DNA of 64,000 bases from Ornithinicoccus halotolerans (GTDB lineage Bacteria > Actinomycetota > Actinomycetes > Actinomycetales > Dermatophilaceae). Shown one piece after another: positions 33,927 to 41,400 of the stretch. A program made the position numbers and the translations under genes. Where the stretch lies: the NCBI RefSeq assembly GCF_009602535.1, contig NZ_WIQI01000002.1, positions 44,320-108,319 on the forward strand, in the 5' to 3' direction. Every line of letters starts with the position of its first letter. Within the stretch, counting starts at the first letter, position 1. The notes under the pieces were generated by a model. It saw nothing but the letters and a program-made list of their open reading frames with translations. It had not been told where the DNA came from and made no database searches.

Positions 33927-34857
33927 CGCCGACCTCCTCCTGCTCGTTCTCGTTCCGTGGAAACCCGGTGCCCTCGCCGGTCAGCGCGAGGAACGCCTCC
34001 TCCAGGCTCGGCTCCACCCGGGCCACCTCGTGCACCTCCAGGCCGGCCCGCACCAGCGCCGCCGTGACGCGCGGTGCGTGCTCGGCCGCGACGGGTCCGG
34101 GCCCGGCCACGTCGGCGACCACCCGGTCGGCGTGGGCCTGCGGGCTCGCCCGTACCCGCAGCCGGACCCCGGCCTGCGCGCGGAGCTCGGCCACCGTGGT
34201 CACGGTGCGAAGGCGGCCGTGGGCCATCACCGCGACCCGGTCGCACACCTGCTGCACCTCCCCGAGCAGGTGGCTGGACAACAGCACCGTGCACCCGGCG
34301 CCGGCCAGCGCACGCACGGTGGCGCGCATGTCAGCCATGCCCTGCGGGTCCAGCCCGTTGGTGGGCTCGTCGAGCACCACCAGCGCCGGGTCCTTCAGCA
34401 GCGCCGCGGCCACGCCCAGCCGCTGCTTCATGCCCAGCGAGTAACGGCCGTACCGGTCCTGAGCGCGCCCGGTGAGGTCGACACGGGCGAGCACCTCCTC
34501 CACCCGGGCGCGGGGCACGCCGGCGCGCGTCGCCAGCGCCCGCAGGTTGGCCCTGCCCGACAGCGCCGGGTAGAAGCCGGGACCCTCCAGCAGCGCCCCG
34601 ACCTGGTCCAGGTAGCCCGGGCCGGGTCGCCGGCCCAGCACCCGGACCTGCCCGCTGGTCGGCCGCGCCAGGCCGAGCAGCAGCTGCATCGTGGTGGTCT
34701 TGCCAGCGCCGTTCGGGCCCAGCAGTCCCAGCACCTCACCGGACCGCACCTGCAGGTCCAGTTGGTCCACGGCGGTGCGCGAGCCGTACCGCTTGGTGAG
34801 CCCCACCAGCTCCACGGCGGGCCGGTCGGCGACGGTGTCGCTCCGCGCCGCCCTCAC
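33898..34857 (-). CDS. ABC transporter ATP-binding protein (kinase-linked exporter)
   Basis: 319 residues from the GTG at 34857, sharing GTGA with the upstream gene's stop. Walker A GPNGAGKTT, signature YSLGMKQRLGVAAAL, Walker B VVLDEPTNGLDP, switch SSHLLGEV. The C-terminal extension ends in an acidic tail (ENEQEEVGDDA) that overlaps the permease start. Confidence 0.9.
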   Translation of the reverse strand: MRAARSDTVADRPAVELVGLTKRYGSRTAVDQLDLQVRSGEVLGLLGPNGAGKTTTMQLLLGLARPTSGQVRVLGRRPGPGYLDQVGALLEGPGFYPALSGRANLRALATRAGVPRARVEEVLARVDLTGRAQDRYGRYSLGMKQRLGVAAALLKDPALVVLDEPTNGLDPQGMADMRATVRALAGAGCTVLLSSHLLGEVQQVCDRVAVMAHGRLRTVTTVAELRAQAGVRLRVRASPQAHADRVVADVAGPGPVAAEHAPRVTAALVRAGLEVHEVARVEPSLEEAFLALTGEGTGFPRNENEQEEVGDDAAVVAAH

Positions 34858-35465
34858 GGCCGGTCTCCTCGACCGGCGCGGGAGCCGCGCACCCGGCCCC
34901 ACGGCTTGGTGACCGACAGCAGGTAGGCGGTCAGCACCGCGGCCGTCGACACCACCGGCGGGAACACCAGGTCGCCGGGCGTCAGGTCGGCGGTGCCGCC
35001 GGACTGCCACGACGCGGCCGCCTCGGCCATCGCGTCCACCTGCGGTGTCAGCGCCACCAGCACCAGGACCACCAGCACCACCGTGATGACCAGCTTGGCC
35101 GCCACCCACCAGTACCGCACCAGCCCGTACCGGGTGCCCAGCGCGAGCACCAGCCCGGTCACCAGCGTGGCCAGCGAGGCCACCAGGAGTGGCGGCAGCA
35201 CGAACTGCTGCAGCGCCAGGTAGGCCAGGGCCCGCTCGGACTCACCGCCGGTCACGGCGGTGCCCACCAGCACCGCCATCACGATGTCGGTGCCGAGCCA
35301 GACGCCGGCGGCCGCGAGGTGGGCCAGCAGGACCGCCTGCCGGCCGTTGCGGGAGAGCCGCGGCCGCGCCCGGCGCGCGGGGCGCACCTCCTGCGCCCGT
35401 GCCGCAGAAGCACGCGTCGCGTCGCGTGCGCTGCCGGACGCGTATGTGTGCTGCGTCGTCGTCAT
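34854..35465 (-). CDS. Membrane protein, DUF2269-like, first gene of the exporter/two-component operon
   Basis: 203 residues with four hydrophobic segments after a ~38-residue basic N-terminus. LAHLAAAGVWLGTDIVMAVLVG and RYGLVRYWWVAAKLVIT resemble small integral membrane proteins of the DUF2269 type. Function unknown; its position ahead of an ABC exporter and a two-component pair, with overlapping codons, suggests a shared membrane-stress role. Confidence 0.65.
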   Translation of the reverse strand: MTTTQHTYASGSARDATRASAARAQEVRPARRARPRLSRNGRQAVLLAHLAAAGVWLGTDIVMAVLVGTAVTGGESERALAYLALQQFVLPPLLVASLATLVTGLVLALGTRYGLVRYWWVAAKLVITVVLVVLVLVALTPQVDAMAEAAASWQSGGTADLTPGDLVFPPVVSTAAVLTAYLLSVTKPWGRVRGSRAGRGDRP

Positions 35466-35546
35466 GGGACCTCCTCAAGAGGTGAGCTGTCCCGACCACG
35501 GTCCGCCGTCCGGGCCGCCACCGCGTCCGTCCCGGAGCGACACCTG

Positions 35547-35568
35547 CGCTACGTCACGGGGCGTAGCG
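35547..35568. promoter_or_regulatory. Inverted repeat between divergent genes, possible operator
   Basis: CGCTACG (35547-35553) and CGTAGCG (35562-35568) form a 7-bp dyad with an 8-bp spacer, about 80 bp before the five-gene minus-strand operon and 32 bp before the DinB gene. Size and position would suit a LuxR-type response regulator; binding is inferred only. Confidence 0.35.
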
Positions 35569-35599
35569 GCGCAGCCGGCCGCTCTGGCAGCCTCGGAGG

Positions 35600-36175
35600 A
35601 TGAGCACCCGTCCGACTCCGCCCCCGAAGGAAGCCAAGGACTGGACCTGGGTGCTGGGGGAGCCGTGCCCGGACTGCGGCTTCGACCCGGCCGCGGTCCC
35701 CGACGCCGAGCTACCGGCGCGGCTGGAGCGGGCCCAGCAGGGCTGGGCGGACGTGCTCACCGAACCGAGTGCGACCGGGGCCGGCCGCCGCGGGCGGGAG
35801 GCGGCGCGGGAGCGGCCCGCCGCGCCGACGTGGGCGCCGCTGGAGTACGCCTGCCACGTGCGTGACGTGTGCACCGTCATGCGGCGCCGGCTGAACCGGA
35901 TGCTCACCGAGGACGACCCCGAGTTCGCCGACTGGGACCAGGACGAGGCGGCGGTGGCGGAGGACTACCTCGGGCAGGACCCGGGCTGGGTGGCCGACGA
36001 GCTCGAGGAGGAGTGCGCCGCGCTCGCCGCCGCCTACGCCGAGGTCACCGGGTCGCAGTGGGACCGGCCCGGCCGGCGCAGCGACGGCCACCGGTTCACG
36101 GTCCGCACGCTGGGCCACTACGCGCTGCACGAGCTGGAGCACCACCGGTGGGACGTGGGGGCCAGGCCGACGTGA
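35600..36175 (+). CDS. DinB-like four-helix protein
   Basis: 191 residues. It begins with a Trp/Cys-containing segment (DWTWVLGEPCPDCGFDP) and then a DinB-type bundle with metal-ligand candidates in APLEYACHVRDV and LGHYALHELEHHRWD (three His). This domain arrangement is common in actinobacteria; roles range from thiol transferases to unknown. The GGAGG here abuts the ATG, so initiation may be inefficient or the start slightly different. Confidence 0.8.
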   Translation: MSTRPTPPPKEAKDWTWVLGEPCPDCGFDPAAVPDAELPARLERAQQGWADVLTEPSATGAGRRGREAARERPAAPTWAPLEYACHVRDVCTVMRRRLNRMLTEDDPEFADWDQDEAAVAEDYLGQDPGWVADELEEECAALAAAYAEVTGSQWDRPGRRSDGHRFTVRTLGHYALHELEHHRWDVGARPT

Positions 36176-36233
36176 CCGGTTGCTCCCCGGGCGCGACCGC
36201 GTCACCCTGGGAGTTCGATGAGAGGAGCCCGTC

Positions 36234-36695
36234 ATGGGTGAGGTGGCCTACGTCTCCGAGGTGCGTGTGGAGCGGGAGGGCGGCCCGGTGCGCCGCGCCT
36301 ACCTGCCGGTGGAGAACGACCCGGTGTGGTACGGCGCGCACGGACCGGTCCGCGAGCACTACGGCTACCCGGAGGGGGAGTTCGACGACCACGCCACGAC
36401 GCTGGACCACGTGGTCGCCGCCGCCGCTGGTTGAATGACCGGGACGTTCGCCGGTGCCCTCAGGGCCCGGGGAATCGATCCCACCGGTCTGGTGGGACAC
36501 GCCCGCGGAGAGATCGAGCTCGACGGCAAGGTGCTGGTCATCAAGCGCATCCGGTTCACCTACACCGGGGTGGAGATCCCTGCGGAGAAGCAGGAGGCGG
36601 CCGAGCGCGCCCTGCGCACGCACCACCGGTCCTGCCCGGTCTCGCGCAGCATCGAGGGCTGCATCGAGATCTTCACGGGCTGGGGCCAGGGCTAG
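36234..36695 (+). CDS. OsmC-family peroxiredoxin with in-frame TGA at the catalytic cysteine: candidate selenoprotein
   Basis: Read through the TGA at 36432-36434, this is one 153-residue OsmC-like protein, the normal family length. The first part (66 residues) ends HATTLDHVVAAAAG, then UGA, then MTGTFAGALRARGIDP, which is the helix that carries the first, peroxidatic Cys in OsmC proteins. The second Cys is intact in HRSCPVSRSIEG. The ATG at 36234 has GAGAGGAGCC upstream, whereas the ATG right after the TGA has no ribosome site, so a separate second gene is unlikely. OsmC proteins reduce organic hydroperoxides, and OsmC-like selenoproteins are an established family in metagenomic data. Alternatives are a nonsense pseudogene or a sequencing error. 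No selA/B/C/D lies in the window. Confidence 0.75.
36451..36470 (+). other. Possible bacterial SECIS hairpin downstream of the in-frame TGA
   Basis: Starting 17 bases after the TGA, CCGG (36451-36454) pairs with CCGG (36467-36470), then a single bulged T (36455), then GCCC (36456-36459) pairs with GGGC (36463-36466) around a TCA loop. Position and bulged U resemble bacterial SECIS elements, but the loop lacks the GU seen in the Escherichia coli fdhF element, and high GC makes hairpins common here. Confidence 0.4.
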
Positions 36696-36710
36696 CCCGG
36701 CCGCCGTCGC

Positions 36711-37391
36711 TCAGCGCTGGTCGGCGTCGCGGACCACGCGCTCGGCCAGGTCGCGCAGCCGCACGTTGCTGTTGCGGGACTGCTGGACCAGGGCGGAGAA
36801 GGCCTCGTCCGCGCTCAGGCTGTGCCGGGCCATGAGGATGCCCTTGGCCTGGCCGATGACGTCGCGGCTGGCGAGCGCCTCCTCGAACTGCCCGTGGCGG
36901 GCGGCCGCCACCAGCGCCACCGAGGCGTGCACCGCGAGGATCTTGCCGATGTGGATCGACTCCTCGGTGTAGGCCTCGGGCTCGGTGCTGTAGGTGTTGA
37001 TCGCGCCGATGCGCTCGTCGGGGTCCTCCAGCGACAACTGCAGGCTCAGCATGCTGCGCACGCCCAGCTCCTTGACGCGGGCGGAGTAGGCCGGCCACCG
37101 GGTGTCGCTCTCGGTGTCGCGCAGCAGGGCGTAGTACTGCTCCCAGGCGGCGCTGATGCACGGCCCCTGTCGCGTGGCCACCTGGGCCTCGTCGGCTGCC
37201 ATGGGCAGCTCGTCGGTGCTGGCGAGGGTGTCGATCCCGATACCCTTCCTGGCCAGCGAGATCGAGGCCTTCTCGGCGCCGGGGATCAGCCGGCAGGCTG
37301 CCTCGGCCACCGACAGCGCGGTGGCCTCCAGGCCCTCGGCCGACTGGAGCTTCCTGGCGAGGTCGGCCAGGTCACGGGAGAGGTCAGGCAC
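36711..37391 (-). CDS. GAF-ANTAR domain protein (transcription antitermination regulator)
   Basis: 226 residues. Residues ~15-155 form a GAF sensor domain (ACRLIPGAEKASISLARKG, then QVATRQGPC) and the C-terminal ~60 an ANTAR RNA-binding domain (ALASRDVIGQAKGILMARHS, ending ALVQQSRNSNVRLRDLAERV). ANTAR proteins bind paired hairpins in nascent RNA and prevent termination. The GTG start has no good ribosome site. The target RNA is not apparent in the window. Common and multi-copy in actinobacteria. Confidence 0.9.
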   Translation of the reverse strand: MPDLSRDLADLARKLQSAEGLEATALSVAEAACRLIPGAEKASISLARKGIGIDTLASTDELPMAADEAQVATRQGPCISAAWEQYYALLRDTESDTRWPAYSARVKELGVRSMLSLQLSLEDPDERIGAINTYSTEPEAYTEESIHIGKILAVHASVALVAAARHGQFEEALASRDVIGQAKGILMARHSLSADEAFSALVQQSRNSNVRLRDLAERVVRDADQR

Positions 37392-37463
37392 GGGTAAAGT
37401 GTGTCACGCCGCGACCCGTCGTTGGGGAGGACTCGTGACATCGGCGGTGCCGGCCCGTGCGCG

Positions 37464-38306
37464 TCAGCGACTCTCACCCGCCCGAGCGGCGCCGGTCGCC
37501 GTCGCTGCCGCGCCCTCGGGCATCGGCCGGACGGTGAGCACCTGCTGGGCCCGGCCGACCGGGCCGTGCACGTCGTGCAGCACCGTCGAGGTCACGCCGA
37601 CGCCGCTGCTACCCCAGGTCACGGAGGTGTCCAGGCCGACCCAGCCGGCGGTCGGCTGCCGGTAGAGGTGGATGGTGAGGTCGGTGTTCGGGTAGAGCCA
37701 GCGGCGCGGGTCCTGCCGGGTCGCGATCCCGTTGGCGGTGTCCACGAGGCCGACGAAGCGCGCGGTCTCGGAGCACGCCTCGCCGGCGACGAGGCCCAAC
37801 GGGCTGCGCAGCCACGCCCGCCCCCGGCCCGGCCGGCGTCCGGGGACCGCGCGGAACTCCAGGGAGCTGATGTAGCCGCCGCTCCAGACCTCCTCCATGT
37901 CCTGCCAGGGCGGGACCTCCTCGGGGTGCGGCATCGGCTCGTCCTCGAGGGCCGCGACCGCCGAGGTGTCCTGCCGGGCCAGCCGCCAGGCCCTCGCCCG
38001 CACCACCGGCCGGCCCTGCGTGGAGGCGGTCGCCTCGACCAGCTCGATGGTGCGCCCGGGCCGCAGCGTGCGGGTCTCCACGGTGGTCTCCTCGGCGTGA
38101 ATGATCCCGAGGATGTCGAAGCTGACCCGACCCAGCTGCAGGTCCTCCCGCGGGTCGTGCGACTCGATGGCGTGCACCAGCAGCCCGGAGACCGGCGCCA
38201 TGTGCTGCTCGATGTCCCGCCAGGCACCCTGGGCGTGGATCGTCGGCTGGTAGCGGTCGCCACCCCGGGCCACGTAGTACGCGTCGACGTCGGTCGGCAG
38301 GTTCAT
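37464..38306 (-). CDS. Acyl-CoA thioesterase-like protein (double hot-dog)
   Basis: 280 residues. The N-terminal hot-dog carries HAQGAWRDIEQHMAPVSGLLVHAIE and the C-terminal one SPLGLVAGEACSETARFVGLVDTANG followed by LYPNTDLTIHLYRQP, the pattern of actinobacterial TesB-like thioesterases (4HBT_3). It would hydrolyse acyl-CoA; chain length unknown. The tail is Ala/Gly-rich. Monocistronic. Confidence 0.8.
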   Translation of the reverse strand: MNLPTDVDAYYVARGGDRYQPTIHAQGAWRDIEQHMAPVSGLLVHAIESHDPREDLQLGRVSFDILGIIHAEETTVETRTLRPGRTIELVEATASTQGRPVVRARAWRLARQDTSAVAALEDEPMPHPEEVPPWQDMEEVWSGGYISSLEFRAVPGRRPGRGRAWLRSPLGLVAGEACSETARFVGLVDTANGIATRQDPRRWLYPNTDLTIHLYRQPTAGWVGLDTSVTWGSSGVGVTSTVLHDVHGPVGRAQQVLTVRPMPEGAAATATGAARAGESR

Positions 38307-38360
38307 GGCCCGAAGCCTATGGGCCGGCCGTCGTACCGCTCGGCGGGGTGGCCGCGCGAC

Positions 38361-38570
38361 TCAGCCCTCGACGCGGAAGCCCAGCTTGATCCCGACCTGC
38401 CAGTCGGCGACCTTGCCGTCCTCCAGGTGGCCGCGGATCTCGGTGACCTCGAACCAGTCCATGTTGCGCAGCGTCTTGCTGGCCGTGCTGAGCGCGTTGT
38501 TCACCGCGGCCTCGACACCGTCGGGAGAGCTGCCCACGATCTCGGAGATGCTGTAGGTGTGGTTCGGCAT
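38361..38570 (-). CDS. Dodecin (flavin-storage protein)
   Basis: 69 residues. The ATG at 38570 has AAGGAG six bases upstream; the frame begins earlier but without a site. SISEIVGSSPDGVEAAVNNAL and MDWFEVTEIRGHLEDGK are classic dodecin, including the flavin-stacking Trp (DWFEV). Forms a dodecameric shell that binds FMN or riboflavin. Small and often missed. Confidence 0.93.
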   Translation of the reverse strand: MPNHTYSISEIVGSSPDGVEAAVNNALSTASKTLRNMDWFEVTEIRGHLEDGKVADWQVGIKLGFRVEG

Positions 38571-38669
38571 CGCTGGCTCCTTCGCTACGGCTGACCGGGT
38601 CACGCCCGGCTCCTCGCCAACCTAGTCGCGGTGGGCGCCGCCCGTCAGCAGCTGCGGCACCATGGCCCG

Positions 38670-39695
38670 GTGACCTCCAGCCCCGCCGTCCCCGCTGCCG
38701 CCTGGGCCCGGATCGCCCGGCACGTCCTGCAGACCGCGTACCCCTACGCGTCCGGACACGTCGCCCGCGGCCCGGGCGACACCGACATCACCCCCGAGCG
38801 GCTGCACCCCGCGTTCCACGGTGCGCTGGACTGGCACTCGTCGGTGCACATGCAGTGGTCATTGGTGGTGCTCACCACCCGGTACCGCGACGCGCTGGCG
38901 GCCGCCGGTGAGCTGGACCCGGCCCGGGACCTGCTCGCCGACCGGCTCACCCCGGAGCACGTCGCCGTCGAGGTCAGCTACCTGCGGGAGCGCCCCGGGT
39001 TCGAGCGCCCCTACGGCTGGGCGTGGGCGGCGCGGCTGGCGGCCGACGCCCCACCGCCGCACCGGGAGGCGCTCGCCCCGGTGGCCGAGGTGGTCGCCGA
39101 GCACGTGCTGGCCTGGCTCCCGGCGCAGGCGTACCCGGTGCGCCACGGCAAGCACGCCAACGACGCGTTCGCGCTGCGGCTGCTGCACGAGGCGTTCAGC
39201 CGGCTCGGCCGGGACGACGTCGTCACGGCGGTAGCGGCCCGCGCCCGCGAGTGGTTCGGCGCCGACACCGACTGGGACACCAGGGACGAGCCGGGCGGCA
39301 CCGACTTCCTGTCGCCGGCGCTGGCCGAGGCCGAGCTGATGCGGCAGGTGCTGCCGGCCGACGAGGCGGCCGCGTGGGTGGCGGCGTTCCTGCCCGGTCT
39401 GGGCGCCGGACGGCACGGCCACCTGCTGCAGGTGCCGCGGCTGGGTGACGACCGCGACGGCCAGCTGGCGCACCTGCTCGGGCTGGCGTTGTCCCGGGCC
39501 TGGCAGCTGCGGGCGCTGGCGCCGCTGCTCCCGCCGGAGGCAGCCGCTACCGCGCGGGCCGGCGCCGACGCCCAGGAGGCCGCGGTCCGGCCGGCCATCA
39601 CCGAGGGCGACTTCATGGCCACCCACTGGCTGGTCAGCTTCGCGCTGCTCGCCGCCGGGGAGGGCGCCCCCACCTCCCGCCGACCCTCTCGGTAG
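38670..39695 (+). CDS. DUF2891 family protein
   Basis: About 341 residues from the GTG at 38670; ribosome site weak, so the start may move. HPAFHGALDWHSSVHMQWSL, RPYGWAWAARL and HGKHANDAFALRLL are characteristic of DUF2891, an all-helical family of unknown function with toroid-like repeats. It ends within a perfect hairpin shared with the convergent VOC gene. Confidence 0.82.
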   Translation: MTSSPAVPAAAWARIARHVLQTAYPYASGHVARGPGDTDITPERLHPAFHGALDWHSSVHMQWSLVVLTTRYRDALAAAGELDPARDLLADRLTPEHVAVEVSYLRERPGFERPYGWAWAARLAADAPPPHREALAPVAEVVAEHVLAWLPAQAYPVRHGKHANDAFALRLLHEAFSRLGRDDVVTAVAARAREWFGADTDWDTRDEPGGTDFLSPALAEAELMRQVLPADEAAAWVAAFLPGLGAGRHGHLLQVPRLGDDRDGQLAHLLGLALSRAWQLRALAPLLPPEAAATARAGADAQEAAVRPAITEGDFMATHWLVSFALLAAGEGAPTSRRPSR

Positions 39696-39728
39696 GACAA
39701 CAGGTGCGCCCGAGCGCACCTGTTGTCC
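39695..39728. terminator. Perfect 15-bp hairpin between convergent genes
   Basis: Arms 39695-39709 and 39714-39728 are perfectly complementary around a CCGA loop. They start at the last base of the DUF2891 stop codon and lie 25 bp from the end of the convergent VOC gene. Bidirectional terminator by position; no T-run on either side. Confidence 0.7.
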
Positions 39729-39753
39729 GACGTTGTGGGTGATCGGGTGGCGT

Positions 39754-40224
39754 TCAGCCGGTAGCGGCCGGTGCCTGGGCGTCGGCCGGCTCCGGCTCGA
39801 CCGCCGCCGGGTCCATGTGGAGGACCTCCCAGGTGTGGCCATCGGGGTCGTCGAAGGAACGGGAGTACATCGGGCCGTCCGCCATCGCGGGCCGCGGCTC
39901 GGTGGCCCCGGCGGCGACGGCGCCGTCGACGAGGGTGTCCACCGCCTCCCGGCTTGGCGCCGACAGGCACAGCAGCGCCGCCGAGGCCTGCCGTGGGTCG
40001 TGGACCGGCTTGTCGGTGAAGGTGGCGTAGAACTCCCGGCTGAGCAGCATCGCGAAGATGGTGTCGCTGATCTGCAGGCACTCGGCGGTGTTGTCCTCTC
40101 GGAACTCCTCGCTGAACGCGTAGCCGAGTCCCTCCCAGAACCGCCGCGCGGCCGCGACGTCCTGGACCGGGAGGTTGACGAAGATCATCTGCTGGTAGCC
40201 CGAGGGGGCGGTTGCGGTGCTCAT
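39754..40224 (-). CDS. VOC family (glyoxalase/bleomycin-resistance-like) protein
   Basis: 156 residues in two beta-alpha-beta-beta-beta modules. QMIFVNLPVQDVAAARRFWE begins the fold and SRSFDDPDGHTWEVLHMD closes it, with FDDPDGHTWE holding the usual metal-ligand region. Actual substrate unknown; some members are dioxygenases or thiol transferases, many are uncharacterised. Divergent from a DinB gene. Confidence 0.85.
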   Translation of the reverse strand: MSTATAPSGYQQMIFVNLPVQDVAAARRFWEGLGYAFSEEFREDNTAECLQISDTIFAMLLSREFYATFTDKPVHDPRQASAALLCLSAPSREAVDTLVDGAVAAGATEPRPAMADGPMYSRSFDDPDGHTWEVLHMDPAAVEPEPADAQAPAATG

Positions 40225-40264
40225 GCCGGGACTGACTGGACCTCCGCGCCGATCTCATCGCTGG

Positions 40265-40285
40265 CCGGGACCAGGACGGTCCCGG
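40265..40285. promoter_or_regulatory. Inverted repeat in the VOC/DinB divergent promoter region
   Basis: CCGGGACC (40265-40272) and GGTCCCGG (40278-40285) form an 8-bp dyad with a 5-bp spacer between the divergent VOC and DinB genes. Possible operator; no local regulator gene matches it. Confidence 0.3.
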
Positions 40286-40385
40286 ACGGCCGCACCCAGG
40301 CGGACGGGTGGGCCGTGGACGGGGGCCACGCGGGTCAGCAGACTGGGGGCGGGCGCAGCATCCGGACCTCTCGAAGGAGCACGGC

Positions 40386-40964
40386 ATGGGCCATGACACG
40401 CCACCCTGGGAGCCGCCGCTGGCGGGCACCGAGGCCGAGCACGTGACCGGCTCGCTGGAGCGGCTGCGTGCCACCTTCCGGTGGAAGGCCGACGGGCTAA
40501 ACGTGGACCGGCTGCGGGCCCGGCCTGTCCCCTCAACGGACCTCAGCGTCGGCGGCCTCCTGAAGCACCTGGCCGTGTGTGAGGACGACATCTTCGCCTG
40601 GAAGCTGGCCGGGCAGGCCCCCGAGACCCGGATGGCGGGGCCGCAGCAGGACTTCGACCGCTGGCAGTTCGCCGTCGGCCGCGACGAGACCGCCCAGGAC
40701 CTCTACGCGATGTGGGAGGCGGCCGTCGCCCGCTCCCGGGCACGGCTGCGCGCGGCGCTGGCAGCCGGCGGGCTGGACCAGCCGGGTCACCTGGAGTGGG
40801 ACGGCGAGCGCCCGAGCCTGCGCCGGCTGGTGTTCGACCTGATCGAGGAGTACGCCCGCCACACCGGCCACCTGGACCTGCTGCGCGAGGCGATCGACGG
40901 CCGGGTCGGGGAGGACCCGCCCGCCGACTGGCCCGTGCTCCCCGCAGCGCAGCCGTCGGGCTGA
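40386..40964 (+). CDS. DinB family protein (DUF664-type)
   Basis: 192 residues from the ATG at 40386, following GAAGGAG. Four-helix bundle with ligand candidates SVGGLLKHLAVCEDDIF and EEYARHTGHLDLLREAIDG (His triad). These enzymes are thought to transfer bacillithiol or mycothiol or to bind metals. Unrelated in sequence to the DinB-like protein at 35600 beyond the fold. Confidence 0.87.
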   Translation: MGHDTPPWEPPLAGTEAEHVTGSLERLRATFRWKADGLNVDRLRARPVPSTDLSVGGLLKHLAVCEDDIFAWKLAGQAPETRMAGPQQDFDRWQFAVGRDETAQDLYAMWEAAVARSRARLRAALAAGGLDQPGHLEWDGERPSLRRLVFDLIEEYARHTGHLDLLREAIDGRVGEDPPADWPVLPAAQPSG

Positions 40965-41099
40965 GCCGCCACCGCGGGCGCCACTGGTTATCCCGGCGGC
41001 ACGGCGGTGACCTGGTGCATCGGGTGCCTGTCGCCGCCCAGGCCCGTACCATCCGTGGTGATCACGCGACAGCTCGTCAGAGGAACAGGTGATCCACCG

Positions 41100-41390
41100 A
41101 TGTCCGCCACCGGAGCAGGTCCCTCGTCGTTGCCCGGGAGGCAGCCACCGTCCCGCCGGCCGGGCCTGGTGCTCACCGGCGTCCTGGTGGCCTACTCCGC
41201 CGTCGTCTTCGCCTGGTGGCCGACTGGCCAGCACGTGATGGGCATCGCGCTCGCTGCCTGGCTGATGCTGGGCGGCGCGGTGCTCTGGACGGTGCTGGGC
41301 GTCGTCTACGTCGTGTGGACGGAGCGGGTGGAGCGCGCCGAGGCCCGTCGTCACGCCGCGCGTGCCGCTGACCGGCCCGGCTCGGAGTGA
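41100..41390 (+). CDS. Small two-helix membrane protein, likely accessory to the adjacent symporter
   Basis: 96 residues from the ATG at 41100. A Pro/Arg-rich cytosolic start, two hydrophobic helices (LVLTGVLVAYSAVVFAWW, LMLGGAVLWTVLGVVYVVW) and a basic tail. It ends 11 bp before the sodium:solute symporter, the usual place for a small subunit of that transporter. Confidence 0.65.
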   Translation: MSATGAGPSSLPGRQPPSRRPGLVLTGVLVAYSAVVFAWWPTGQHVMGIALAAWLMLGGAVLWTVLGVVYVVWTERVERAEARRHAARAADRPGSE

Positions 41391-41400
41391 GGAGGGCGAC

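Noticed and set aside
36435..36695. Separate 86-residue gene starting at the ATG after the TGA
   Set aside because: No ribosome site before this ATG and the protein would lack the OsmC N-terminal half; the frame is continuous with 36234-36434 through the TGA.
38361..38603. Longer dodecin start at 38603
   Set aside because: The extra 11 residues lack a ribosome site and are absent from usual dodecins; the ATG at 38570 has AAGGAG.
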